Origin: Desulfobacteraceae bacterium Eth-SRB2
GTDB lineage: Bacteria; Desulfobacterota; Desulfobacteria; Desulfobacterales; UBA11574
Assembly: GCA_004193595.1 (NCBI GenBank)
Contig: RPGQ01000037.1
Span: 302,827-366,826, forward strand
Length of the DNA: 64,000 nt
Direction of reading: 5' to 3'
The notes below the pieces were generated by a model, which was given only the letters and a program-made list of their open reading frames with translations, had not been told where the DNA came from and searched no databases. The position numbers and the translations under genes were made by a program. Shown piece by piece: positions 8,666-17,601 of this stretch (positions are counted from its first letter, which is position 1; every line of letters starts with the position of its first letter).

Positions 8666-9397
8666 CTATTTTTTACCGCCGGGCGACCGGTCAAGAATAT
8701 TGCCGTACACACGGATTTTAATTTGCGGTCGTATTTTGCTGTCTGTTTTTAATCTTATTGTTTCAAAGTAGCGGCCTTTTTCTTTGTTCAGATTGGCTAT
8801 TGTCAGAACATACTCTATCTTTTTTGAGCGTTTGGCTTCCTCCAGTTCGTAGCGAATATTTTTTTTCTGGATTGTCCGATCTCCGAGTATTTTGAACGGA
8901 TATTTTTCTTCAGGAATTATTTTTACCTTATGGGTTATCTGATCTCCGGCAAAACCCCTCAAAATTACTCTCCGGGGTATGATGGTAACAAAGTTATTGA
9001 CATTGCCGATAATTGTCAGGTGTAGCAAGGGGTTAACCGGGGCATCTGTATTAACCGTTATTTTTTTTACTAATGTTTTTCCGCCGTATCCGGTTGTATT
9101 GACTTTAATGGTAATTTTTCCCTCACCGCCGGGAGGGATTCGCCTCGTATAAGAGACCGTCGCACACCCTCAACCGGTTCTGACTTTTTCAATCGTCAAC
9201 GGAGCGATTCCCTTGTTTTGCACAATAAAATCGTGTGTTATTTCAGTACCGTCTAAAACCGGAGCGAACTGGAAACGACTTTCCGGAACAAAGACAGACG
9301 GCAAGTCAGGGGTTTTATTTTCTGTTCCCAAAGAAGCGGTTTCAAAAAAAAGAATGCAAGATGCGAGAAAAAATAAAAAAAGAGTTTTCTTTTTCAT
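8666..9397 (-). CDS. DUF1573 protein with in-frame UGA, candidate selenoprotein
   Basis: A secreted 243-residue protein if UGA is read through. The ATG at 9397 (after AGGATT) gives a signal peptide, then FQFAPVLDGTEITHDF and NKGIAPLTIEKVRTG, which match the DUF1573 fold. The next codon is TGA (9170-9172, residue 76), followed in the same frame by GCATVSYTRRIPPGGEG and a normal DUF1573 ending, with no further stop until 8666. In the family this position is the first Cys of a Cys-Gly-Cys motif. It is the first gene of a four-gene operon. Either Sec is inserted here or the gene carries one nonsense mutation; a persuasive SECIS hairpin was not obvious by eye. Confidence 0.7.
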
Positions 9398-9525
9398 AAC
9401 TAAAATCCTCATAAAAAAGAGTTCTGGATCGGATAATTTTTTACAAAGCCAAATGGCTGAGATAGATTTTTTAAGTTGCACGCTTTGGAATGTCAAGACA
9501 CAACTTTTTTATTTTTTAAACCCCA

Positions 9526-9686
9526 AGGGTTCACGAAAAAATAAATTTACAATTTTGGGAGTTGAGGCGCCCGGCCGGCAAGGCGCGAAAACTTAAGAAA
9601 TAATAAGCATATTTCAAGTTTTTGCAATACTGCCGGAAGGGATGCAAGGGCATTCAAAAATGTGAAGGTATTTTTGAGTGAGCCCT
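9526..9686. repeat. Dispersed 161-bp element, copy 1
   Basis: Starts AGGGTTCACGAAAAAATAAA and ends GTGAGCCCT, giving imperfect inverted ends. A second copy in the same orientation lies at 48488-48647. The shared interior includes TTTTGGGAGTTGAGGCGCCC and a GC-rich palindromic middle. No coding frame. Confidence 0.8.
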
Positions 9687-9691
9687 AAGAT

Positions 9692-10186
9692 CTATTTTAA
9701 TTCGATTTTTTCTGTTTTGAACGTATCTGTATCAACCAGGCAGAAGCTTGGAGGGCCGTCTTTTCCCATTATTTCTCCGGGATTTAAAAGAATGGTCCGG
9801 CCGATTTTTTTGAAAAAGTACTTATGGGAATGGCCAAAACAGACAAGGTTGAAATTACCGCCGGCTGCAAGTCCTTCTCCCACAATGCCATGATGTGTAA
9901 AACCGATCTTAAACCCGTTTGTATCAACCAGACCCACAGGATCATAAAGGGTGATGTTTGTTAAAGACGTAAGAGAAAATTTTGTTAGAAGGTACTTATC
10001 TCCGTCGTTGTTTCCGAAAACACCATGAACCGGGATGCCGCTCTGATCGAGTTCCGCCAGTGTAAATGGTGCTATAAAATCACCACAATGAATTATCATT
10101 TCGGCATCTCGTTGCTTGACGATTGCAAGGGCGTTACGTAAATTCCAGATGTTATCGTGGCTGTCACTCATTACCGCTATGATCAT
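9692..10186 (-). CDS. YfcE/MJ0936-type metallophosphoesterase
   Basis: A 164-residue calcineurin-like phosphoesterase. All metal-binding motifs are present in order: IIAVMSDSHDN, IIHCGDFI, GVFGNNDGD, GFTHHGIVGEG and CFGHSHKYFF. The fold is the compact YfcE/MJ0936 type, which hydrolyses phosphodiesters in vitro; the natural substrate is not known. It ends at the right edge of a repeat and has no same-strand partner close by. Confidence 0.88.
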   Translation of the reverse strand: MIIAVMSDSHDNIWNLRNALAIVKQRDAEMIIHCGDFIAPFTLAELDQSGIPVHGVFGNNDGDKYLLTKFSLTSLTNITLYDPVGLVDTNGFKIGFTHHGIVGEGLAAGGNFNLVCFGHSHKYFFKKIGRTILLNPGEIMGKDGPPSFCLVDTDTFKTEKIELK

Positions 10187-10364
10187 ATTTTACCTCTTTT
10201 TAATTTCCTTCAACTGTTGGACATATATAACCATCTTAAATCATAATATATTTTATATTAAAGTTTGTCGATTATAATACCACAAACGGCAAAAAATTCA
10301 AAGGAGAAATTGAAAACAGCTGAAAGGAGGTTAATCATTTCCCCTCTTAATTCTCAAGCCTGGA

Positions 10365-10784
10365 ATCGGAGTCTTTCAGCCGATTGCAATCGTGGCTTCG
10401 GCGGCAGGCATCTTTGCCGCTTTGGACATTGTCAGCATCCGAAGAATGTCAGCCTCTGAACCTGCGATCCGAATCGTTTTTTATTTCAACATGTTGGGCA
10501 CTTTAATTTCGGCTGTGCCCATGATTTGGTCCTGGCAATCACCGCAACCAAAGATATGGTGTTTACTCGTGTTTATCGGTATGCTGGCCGCAGTCGGGCA
10601 AATTCTTCTCACCAAAGGGTACAGTCTCGCACCGGCGGCCCAGGTGGGTCCATTAACATATGGAAACGTGGTATTTGCCACCTTCCTCGGTTGGCTATTT
10701 TGGGGCGAATCTCTCGACGCTATGACATGGGCCGGCGCTGTAGGGCTCTTTCCGCCTAAAGGCGCCCATGACCACGGAGCATGA
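10365..10784 (+). pseudogene. EamA/DMT transporter fragment
   Basis: The frame IAIVASAAGIFAALDIVSIR, then SEPAIRIVFYFNMLGTLISA, LAAVGQILLTKGYSLAPAAQ and GWLFWGESLDAMTWAGA is the second EamA half of a 10-helix drug/metabolite transporter. The first half is missing and the C-terminus degenerates into an unrelated hydrophilic tail after the last helix. No start codon with a ribosome site was found. It is a truncated remnant whose substrate cannot be inferred. Confidence 0.75.
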
Positions 10785-10934
10785 CGGTAGCGGAGGTGGC
10801 CTGGCCGCCGTTAGACGATACGGGTATCACCCTTAAAACAATTGAGTTATAGATATCATGCTATTCTGGAGTAAGGTCGAGTAAATCCTCATTTTAACTA
10901 TTGTCAAATTACTCTCATCCATTTGTAATAAATT

Positions 10935-11621
10935 TTATTTCTTGTTCATAGAAGATTTGATTTCATACGATAAGTCATCATACTTCTTATTTGCCGGACT
11001 TAATTTTACAGCTTCTTTTGCATCTATTATTGCACGCTGTAAATCTGCTTTTTTATACCATACATACGCTCTTCCATAATACGAGGCATCAAATTCGGGA
11101 TCAATGGATATCGCGCTGCTGAAATCCTCAATCGCTTTATCATAATTTCCTTTGTTAATCCAAGACCATGCTCTATTATGATAAATGTTCTTAATGTTTT
11201 CGTGTGTTGGGATAAGTTGTATGGCATCTGAGTAATCTTTTATTGCATTGTCAAACTTTTTGTTTTGTTGAAATGCATTCCCTCGCCGCTCTAACACTTT
11301 AAATTTTCTTTTATTACCTTTCTCGGGGATTAATTCTATTGCTTTTGTGAACTGATATATTGATTCATCATACTGACGTTGCTTAAGGTATGCCATCCCT
11401 AAGTTATAATAAACTAAATCATTATCTTTTCCGTATGGTGCTACTTCCAAAACCTTTTTGAAGCTATCAATCGATCTATCATACTCCATTTTTTCATAAA
11501 AAACTAGACCTTCCTGATAGTACTGGTCAGCATATTTATTGTAACCAGCGGCGCACGATAATAAAAAAAATAAAATTATTGATATAGGAAAAATAAATAA
11601 ATATTTAGAAGACGTTCTCAT
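10935..11621 (-). CDS. TPR-repeat lipoprotein
   Basis: A 228-residue lipoprotein with an N-terminal signal and lipobox LLSC (Cys near residue 23). It has at least four tetratricopeptide repeats: YYQEGLVFYEKMEYDRSIDS, LGMAYLKQRQYDESIYQF, RGNAFQQNKKFDNAIKDY and RAWSWINKGNYDKAIEDF. This makes it a membrane-tethered scaffold for protein interaction; no catalytic domain is present. It lies alone with AT-rich flanks, and a GAGGT-like site precedes the ATG. Confidence 0.85.
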   Translation of the reverse strand: MRTSSKYLFIFPISIILFFLLSCAAGYNKYADQYYQEGLVFYEKMEYDRSIDSFKKVLEVAPYGKDNDLVYYNLGMAYLKQRQYDESIYQFTKAIELIPEKGNKRKFKVLERRGNAFQQNKKFDNAIKDYSDAIQLIPTHENIKNIYHNRAWSWINKGNYDKAIEDFSSAISIDPEFDASYYGRAYVWYKKADLQRAIIDAKEAVKLSPANKKYDDLSYEIKSSMNKK

Positions 11622-11937
11622 AATTAATACCTCCTTTATTAAAAAGTTAAAAAAGAAGTCACTTTATAAAAGTGGATGAATCGAAAAGATAAAATTGGAT
11701 ACCAGATTCTTACAAGCACTTCTAATCGAGGCCAATTTTTATTTTCCGCATATATCATAAAAACAAAAGAGGGAACCCTTGTCAAATGGATTTCCCCTTT
11801 TTTGACGATATCACAACAATTCTAAGGCGTTAAGAAATTGCTTTTAATAGCAGATAGTATAGGTTTTTGAGGATTTCAAAGCGAAATCTCAAAGATTTCG
11901 GATAAATGATTTGGTTTGGGAATTTTCGGTTTTTTTG
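11622..11937. other. Intergenic stretch, nothing recognised
   Basis: About 315 AT-rich bases separating two minus-strand genes. It must contain the promoter of the TPR lipoprotein, but no clear -35/-10 pair was singled out. Confidence 0.4.
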
Positions 11938-12330
11938 TCATAATCTGATGAGCTTTTCCTCATGTTGTAATTCCTTGGCGGGCGATGCGATACGAAGAGA
12001 GATAGTTTTTCCATCCCCCCACGGCCACCAGGCACCAAAAACAAAAACATCTTGGCTCGGATCTGTGGTAAAAAGCAGCTGGCCTGACCGAAGGCCACCA
12101 AAATTATTGTTGCAAATCTGTACAATATCGGGCGCTTCACGGATGTTTGAACTGTCCCATACCTTGCTGAAGTCGCGTTCCAATATCGCTCGAAATTCGT
12201 CTCCATTATCTGCAGAAAATTCGGCCAGGAAAGCTTCAAAGCGGTGGTCCCACTTCCACGAAAAAATTTCCCAGGAAGCACTTAACAATTTTCTGGAAAC
12301 CTTTTCAAGGTCTGACTTTTTAAGATGCAT
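11938..12330 (-). CDS. Hypothetical protein, about 130 residues
   Basis: A soluble protein of unknown function. The N-terminal half is helical (KSDLEKVSRKLLSASWEIFS), and the C-terminal half is beta-rich with VFVFGAWWPWGDGKTISL. ATG 12330 is preferred because GAGG lies 9 bases upstream; a TTG six codons earlier is the alternative. No motif points to catalysis. A second open frame on the same strand overlaps it but lacks protein-like composition. Confidence 0.55.
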   Translation of the reverse strand: MHLKKSDLEKVSRKLLSASWEIFSWKWDHRFEAFLAEFSADNGDEFRAILERDFSKVWDSSNIREAPDIVQICNNNFGGLRSGQLLFTTDPSQDVFVFGAWWPWGDGKTISLRIASPAKELQHEEKLIRL

Positions 12331-12627
12331 GACAGTTTTCCTCTTCAAAAAGTATCTTTTTTCAAATTACGCTTTTTTAATCAAAAGCTCGTTCATCCGG
12401 AATTCAAGTCTATTAAGGAACCTATTCGGAAAAACCCAATAATTCAAATATTAACGGGTTTTAAAATACCTCAATTATTCCTATTCATATAGGGAAAATC
12501 TCAAGAGAGCAAGTCAGATTTTGGAGTGGCTATCTGCCTCTATAGGGGCAGGATACCCAAGGAATATTCCCGAATGTCTGACAAGCGTTCGAACACTAAA
12601 AATGAAGTCCGTTCTGTTTTTATTATA

Positions 12628-13431
12628 CTATTTCTCAATTTTCTGCGAAATATCGTAGAGTTTTTCCAGATCGCGTTTTACCCGCTCAAAGGTTGGATCG
12701 TCTCCGAAACCTCTGCACCCGGTTGTCAGAGCATGCTTTTTTGATTTTGGGAAATTGCGGCAATGTGACGGTTTGGTTTCGTGAATTCTGCATTTGTAAA
12801 TATTTTTGTTCGGCAGTTTTCGGAGCCACGGGCATCTGGTAGTATCCTCACCGGTCGTGGGGCTGAACCATATATCCGCGAAAAGTTCCTCTCCTCCCAC
12901 CTTCATAATATCGACACACTCGAGGATGTCCCAACGCTTTTCCTTCCGCCAACGCCGCACCTCCTCCATATCAACCGAGGTGCAGTATGCATCGTGTAGT
13001 TTCAGGCAACAGTGTCCGCACCGAGTACACCGGAATTTTTCCATTTCCGTTTCAACCCATATGCCTTCCTTCCCGTCAGGACCTTTGCCCGGAAAGGTGT
13101 TTACCCACATGGTCCATTCATAAACTTGGGCAATCTTATCAATTCCGGATGTTATTTTGGGAATCAGATCAATTGCGAGTTCTTTAAAATCATAAGCCGG
13201 GATAAATTTTTCAATTCTTTCTCCTTTGGCTGCGTACCATATTCCTTTTTCCTCTATATTTTCTGCATTGGAATCGGCGTGTCCCGGCCTGGCTTTTCCT
13301 TTGGTTAAAAAGCCATATACTTTTGCAAACAAAGCTAACTCGTACCATTTATCAGGATGCACTGCCAGATCGAGAAAGACTTCGTTTATCGCATCTTCCG
13401 ATGAAAGGAATTTAAGGGCTTTGTCAATCAT
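12628..13431 (-). CDS. YkgJ-type cysteine-cluster protein, copy 1
   Basis: A 267-residue protein with a metal-binding YkgJ-like core: RCGHCC near residue 135, a later RCPWL, then YKCRIHETKPSHCRNFPKS, where the last Cys completes the cluster. The N-terminal 125 residues are helical and specific to this pair. Relatives are thought to bind iron or zinc, but no reaction is established. A GGAG site precedes ATG 13431. A near twin lies at 16705-17523, with about nine in ten residues the same by eye. Confidence 0.8.
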   Translation of the reverse strand: MIDKALKFLSSEDAINEVFLDLAVHPDKWYELALFAKVYGFLTKGKARPGHADSNAENIEEKGIWYAAKGERIEKFIPAYDFKELAIDLIPKITSGIDKIAQVYEWTMWVNTFPGKGPDGKEGIWVETEMEKFRCTRCGHCCLKLHDAYCTSVDMEEVRRWRKEKRWDILECVDIMKVGGEELFADIWFSPTTGEDTTRCPWLRKLPNKNIYKCRIHETKPSHCRNFPKSKKHALTTGCRGFGDDPTFERVKRDLEKLYDISQKIEK

Positions 13432-13545
13432 TCCGTTCTCCTTTGAAATTACAGGCTGCTCTATCCATCTTTTCAGTCTTACACGATAGCCGGAAGGAAT
13501 AAATTTTGATAGTTTTTTCTTCGGGTATCTTTAAAAAAACCTGTT

Positions 13546-13919
13546 ATGTTCAGAGTTCAAACTGAAGGAAAATTGCAGGAAATTGCATCACTTTGTGATA
13601 AAAACGGATAAATATTTGTCGGCGGACTTGAACCCGATAAACCAGAGGATCTTTGTGAGGTTGAGTATTTGCTGAATCCGCAAGCCGTTACATCTCAGCC
13701 TGGGATGGGGAACGCTGACAATATGACAGTTGAGTATAAAAAGCCCAAGGTTGGTAAAAATGCACCTTGTCCCTGCGGGAGTGGTAAAAAGATACAAAAC
13801 CTGATTATGAGAAAGCTGAAAATATATATAAAATGGCTTTGGGTATGGAATTAGAAGATGAAACCGATTTAATCGACAGGCTTAAAGAGTTGAAAACCAA
13901 AAGGGAGAAAAACGCATAA
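13546..13919 (+). pseudogene. Broken SEC-C motif protein gene
   Basis: ATG 13546 opens FRVQTEGKLQEIASLCDKNG, then an in-frame TAA interrupts; the same frame resumes with VGGLEPDKPEDLCEVEYLLN and reaches NAPCPCGSGKK. There the usual second half of the zinc motif (KYKKCC) is missing and the frame shifts, continuing as PDYEKAENIYKMALGMELED to TAA 13917-13919. One nonsense change, one frameshift and a small deletion make it non-functional. SEC-C zinc motifs occur at the ends of SecA and many small proteins. Confidence 0.8.
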
Positions 13920-13939
13920 CAGAAAGCAGGAGTGATTTT

Positions 13940-14138
13940 GTGCCAAATCGAAGTGCCCTGAACGGCTTTTGTTTAGCTGACCATGGGCGGGTGGTGATGA
14001 TGGTGTGTCCCAAATTCGATGGTGGCAAAGAATATATCGAAAAATTTGCAGAAATATTCAAAACCGCCGGAATCAAAAGTATTCCCACGGTCTACATAGA
14101 GGTGCCGTGCTGTTCGTATTTACCCATGATCCAGGTTT
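13940..14138 (+). pseudogene. C-terminal fragment of an iron-sulfur protein
   Basis: The frame GRVVMMVCPKFDGGKEYIEK, then FAEIFKTAGIKSIPTVYIEV and PCCSYLPMI, matches the C-terminal domain of a common anaerobe 4Fe-4S protein (VLIGCPKLD... and EVPCCGGL). The N-terminal cluster domain is absent and the end runs into sequence used by recQ on the other strand. It is a remnant. Confidence 0.65.
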
Positions 14139-16029
14139 TTACTTCCAAAAAGGGATAATTTTCAAGAATACCGAAATGCGGCAGTTTCTTTATTTTCAAT
14201 TTCGAGAAGACAGGCGTATAAATACCACAAAGAAACTTTGTTAAATTTACCTCGGTAAACTGTTCGCCTACAGCTTGCATAAATTCACCGGTAATGGTTT
14301 TAAAATCAAAATGGGCGAGAGGCTTTAGTTCTGTCGTGTGTTGCAAAACCGCTTTCCCGCTTTTACAAAATGAACAATGCCCGCAGCGTTCTTTTTCAAG
14401 ATGTTCTCCAAAATATTCGGCAAGCTGTTTGCTGATACATGCATCGCTTTCAAAAAAACTTACCATGTTGTGGATTCTTTGAATCTCAAGTTCCTCCTTC
14501 TTTTTAAACAAGGCATACATTTTTTCAGCCATGACCTCGATATCAAACGCCTGCGTCAAAATGTCATACACTTCCATTGCCTGCCTGGATTGAAGCTCAA
14601 TCAAGCCCTTCTCATCAAAGTATTCCAGTGCGGTGAGAATCCGCTGCCGATCCGTACCGTAATTGTTAAGGATTGCCTGAATATCAACATATGTCCATAT
14701 TTTACGGGTATGGCAATGATTCATGACCGCTGTAACAAACTGCCTTCTTTCCCCTTCAAAACTGTGAATGATGTTTGCCGGCTGTGTGTGGTACTTGAAT
14801 GAATATTCCTCAAAATAGGTCAACTTGGGTCGAATAATGTTTTTCATTGCAAGATAAACCAGTAATGTTTTTAGGGGAAGAATTCTGATATTCAGGTCAT
14901 TTGAAAGCTTTACTGACTTGATTTCCCATATAAAGCCTTTATTTTCTTTTATGGTCCGGAGCAATTGAAAGATCGAATGTTTCTCCGGAGTATCTCCATA
15001 AATAAAATTCTCTAAAATATGAATATTGTCCCTGTTGGCTAAAACTTCGCATAAAGCGGGCCTTCCGTCTCTCCCGGAGCGTCCGATTTCCTGGCTGTAG
15101 TTTTCAATCGATTTGGGCAAATCATAATGAATGATTCTGCGGATGTTCTTTTTATCGATTCCCATTCCGAATGCGATCGTTGCAACGATGCAGGCCAGGG
15201 TTCCACCCATGAATTTGTTTTGAATCTGTTCCCGTTTTTCGTTCTCCATCCCGGCATGATAAGGATGCGCATTTGTGTTATTTGCGCAAAGAAAATCCGA
15301 GACGTCTTCAGCCGTTTTCTGCAGGGTAACATATACAATAGTAGAAGCTTTGGGGTTTTCACGGATTCTTTGAAGCACGCGGTTCTTTTTTTCAGGCGTG
15401 GCTATTGGCGTTATTTGCAGAAAGAGATTTTCGCGATAAAAGCCGGTAACAAATACATGGTCTTTAAGAATATTGAATTTAGCGCACATGTCGTCAATTA
15501 CACGCTCAGTAGCGGTCGCGGTAAGCAACAGCGCTTGCTCTATTTTGAATTCCTTTTGATAATCAGGCAGTTTCAGATATTCCGGCCGAAAATTATGTCC
15601 CCACTCAGAGATGCAATGCGCTTCGTCAACAACCAACAGGGTAACGTTCATTTTTCCCAGATGGAAGCGAAATCGTTCATTTTTAAACCGTTCGACCGAA
15701 ATCATTAAAATTTTTAATTCGTTATTTTTGGCTCTGTCGAGAATCGAATTATATTCGTTTTTTTTAAGGGTTGAATCCAAACGCGCGGCAGGGATATTGC
15801 TTTCCAGCAAAAAATCCAGTTGATCTTTCATCAAAGACAGCAAGGGAGATACCACCAGCGTCATGCCGGGCAATAATATTGCCGGCAGTTGATAACAAAG
15901 GGATTTGCCGGCACCGGTCGGAAAGATGGCTGCCACAGATTGACGCTCCAGCACTTTCCGGATGACTTTTTCCTGACCCTTTAAAAATGAATTGAACCCA
16001 AAATATTTTTGCAACGGTTTCTTCAGCAT
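14092..16029 (-). CDS. recQ: ATP-dependent DNA helicase RecQ
   Basis: A 645-residue superfamily 2 3'-5' helicase for recombination and stalled-fork repair. Walker A is FPTGAGKSLCYQLP (about residue 41), the DEAH box is VVDEAHCISEWGHNFRPEY (about 137), and motif VI is QEIGRSGRDG. The RecQ-C zinc site ends in CGHCSFC near residue 550. No HRDC domain follows; the last residues are short and read across the iron-sulfur gene remnant on the other strand, so the original C-terminus may have been replaced. It is flanked by pseudogenes and by the two YkgJ copies. Confidence 0.95.
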   Translation of the reverse strand: MLKKPLQKYFGFNSFLKGQEKVIRKVLERQSVAAIFPTGAGKSLCYQLPAILLPGMTLVVSPLLSLMKDQLDFLLESNIPAARLDSTLKKNEYNSILDRAKNNELKILMISVERFKNERFRFHLGKMNVTLLVVDEAHCISEWGHNFRPEYLKLPDYQKEFKIEQALLLTATATERVIDDMCAKFNILKDHVFVTGFYRENLFLQITPIATPEKKNRVLQRIRENPKASTIVYVTLQKTAEDVSDFLCANNTNAHPYHAGMENEKREQIQNKFMGGTLACIVATIAFGMGIDKKNIRRIIHYDLPKSIENYSQEIGRSGRDGRPALCEVLANRDNIHILENFIYGDTPEKHSIFQLLRTIKENKGFIWEIKSVKLSNDLNIRILPLKTLLVYLAMKNIIRPKLTYFEEYSFKYHTQPANIIHSFEGERRQFVTAVMNHCHTRKIWTYVDIQAILNNYGTDRQRILTALEYFDEKGLIELQSRQAMEVYDILTQAFDIEVMAEKMYALFKKKEELEIQRIHNMVSFFESDACISKQLAEYFGEHLEKERCGHCSFCKSGKAVLQHTTELKPLAHFDFKTITGEFMQAVGEQFTEVNLTKFLCGIYTPVFSKLKIKKLPHFGILENYPFLEVKTWIMGKYEQHGTSM

Positions 16030-16704
16030 GTTCCGAATTGCCTCCCGGATTATCTTATTGTTTTATCGTAACCTACATTAATTATATCAACAATTAGCCG
16101 CTTACCAACCTGATCATCACCCATGCTAAGCTGTCGAATTCGGTCAGTGTCCATCCATAAACGGCATCTTTCGGCCCCCGGCGGCGTTCTCGCTCGTTTT
16201 CAATCCTCGAAATAGCGCGCTATGCCTGCGGTTGAAAGCTTGCTCGGGCCTTGCCGGAAACCAAAATCCACCATTTCTGGATGGACACTAGTTAAGTTTT
16301 CGATGCCTGTAAGTGATGTTATAATCCCGCCTTTATGTTTGCGGTCGTCAATAATGATATTGATTGAAACGTTGTTTTTCAGTATATCATTTTTTCATTT
16401 TTTGTCTATTCCCTTAAAATTATTTTAATTGAAATTGGATTTTTTCATCTGACTTGAATTGGTTCCAAGCATGTCGTCTTACTGCCGGTTAACAATAGGT
16501 GGTCGACTTTTTGTGCTCACTCTGGCCAGCGACTCTGGCTGTATCGTTTTTAAGAATATAGAGTTCTGACCGACGACAGGGTCAAGATAATTGTTATTAA
16601 CCACAAAATCACCTTGTTTGTGTCCGACGATGAGGGGGGGCGTCGCATCCACCGGGTACTCCGGCTGTGACTCTACCTTGACTCTGCCTGACCCTGCTTG
16701 GTGC
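16030..16704. other. Long intergenic region between recQ and the second YkgJ gene
   Basis: No gene is supported. The segment 16146-16289 is a MITE-like element (separate entry). The rest (16290-16704) shows only short open frames with no protein-like composition and no clear RNA or promoter. Confidence 0.5.
16146..16289. repeat. MITE-like element with AGTGTCCATCCA ends
   Basis: Perfect 12-bp inverted ends AGTGTCCATCCA (16146-16157) and TGGATGGACACT (16278-16289), with further imperfect pairing inward. No clear target duplication. The interior contains CAATCCTCGAAATAGC and TGCGGTTGAAA, related to the core of the elements at 1340-1480 and 6110-6251. A solo end lies at about 26449-26474. Confidence 0.75.
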
Positions 16705-17523
16705 CTACTTGGGCCCAGGCAGTTCCTCTTTTTTCTGCGAATTATCGAAAAGTTTTTCCAGATCGCGTTTTACAAGCTCAAAGGTTGCGTCGTCTCCGAA
16801 ACCTCTGCAGCCGGTTGTCAGAGCATGCTTTTTTGATTTTGGAAAATTGCGGCAATGTGATGGTTTGGTTTCGTGAATTCTGCATTTGTAAATATTTTTG
16901 TTCGGCAGTTTTCGGAGCCACGGGCATCTGGTAGTTTCCTCATCGGTCGTGGGACTGAACCATATGTCCGCGAACAGTGCCTCTCCTCCCACTCTCATGA
17001 TATGGACCCACTCGAGAATGTCCCAACGCTTTTCCTTCCGCCAACGTCGCACCTCCTCCATATCAACCGAAGTGCAGTATGCATCATGTAGTTTCAGGCA
17101 ACAGTGCCCGCACCGAGTACACTGAAATTTTTCCATTTCCGTTTCAACCCATATGCCTTCCTTACCGTCAGGACCTTTGCCTGAAAAGGTGTTTACCCAC
17201 ATTGTCCATTCATAAACTTGGGCGATCTCATCAATTCTGGATGTTACTTCAGGGATCAGATCGATCGCGAGTTCTTTAAAATCATAAGCCGGGATAAATT
17301 TTTCAATTTTTTCTCCTTTGGTGATGTACCATATCCCTTTTTCTTCTATATCCTCTGCGTTGGAATCGGCTTGTCCCGGCCTGGCTTTTCCTTTGGTCAA
17401 AAAGCCATATACTTTTGCAAACAAAGCTAACTCATACCATTTGTCAGGATGTACTGCCAGATCGAGAAATACTTCATTGATCGCATCTTCCGATGAAAGG
17501 AATTTCAGGGTCTTGTCCGCCAT
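16705..17523 (-). CDS. YkgJ-type cysteine-cluster protein, copy 2
   Basis: A 272-residue paralogue of the protein at 12628-13431, with the same cysteine layout (RCGHCC, RCPWL, CRIHETKPSHCRNF) and the same helical N-terminal domain. Differences are spread along the length and largely conservative, and the last residues diverge (SQKKEELPGPK). Both copies are intact, so both may be in use or the duplication may be recent. Flanking DNA is not shared, so only the gene body appears duplicated. Confidence 0.8.
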   Translation of the reverse strand: MADKTLKFLSSEDAINEVFLDLAVHPDKWYELALFAKVYGFLTKGKARPGQADSNAEDIEEKGIWYITKGEKIEKFIPAYDFKELAIDLIPEVTSRIDEIAQVYEWTMWVNTFSGKGPDGKEGIWVETEMEKFQCTRCGHCCLKLHDAYCTSVDMEEVRRWRKEKRWDILEWVHIMRVGGEALFADIWFSPTTDEETTRCPWLRKLPNKNIYKCRIHETKPSHCRNFPKSKKHALTTGCRGFGDDATFELVKRDLEKLFDNSQKKEELPGPK

Positions 17524-17601
17524 ATCCGAATTTCAAGGATTACAATATTACGGTATTTTTTTGGTTTTTAAGTGCTATGTATCGATAGCCCAGTAAGTAT
17601 T

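Noticed and set aside
8666-9028. Separate small gene for the second half of the DUF1573 protein
   Set aside because: The frame is continuous with the first half across the TGA and lacks a start with a ribosome site at the domain boundary.
11889-12281. Alternative minus-strand frame over the hypothetical gene
   Set aside because: The composition is poor and the overlapping frame at 11938-12330 has a ribosome site and more protein-like sequence.
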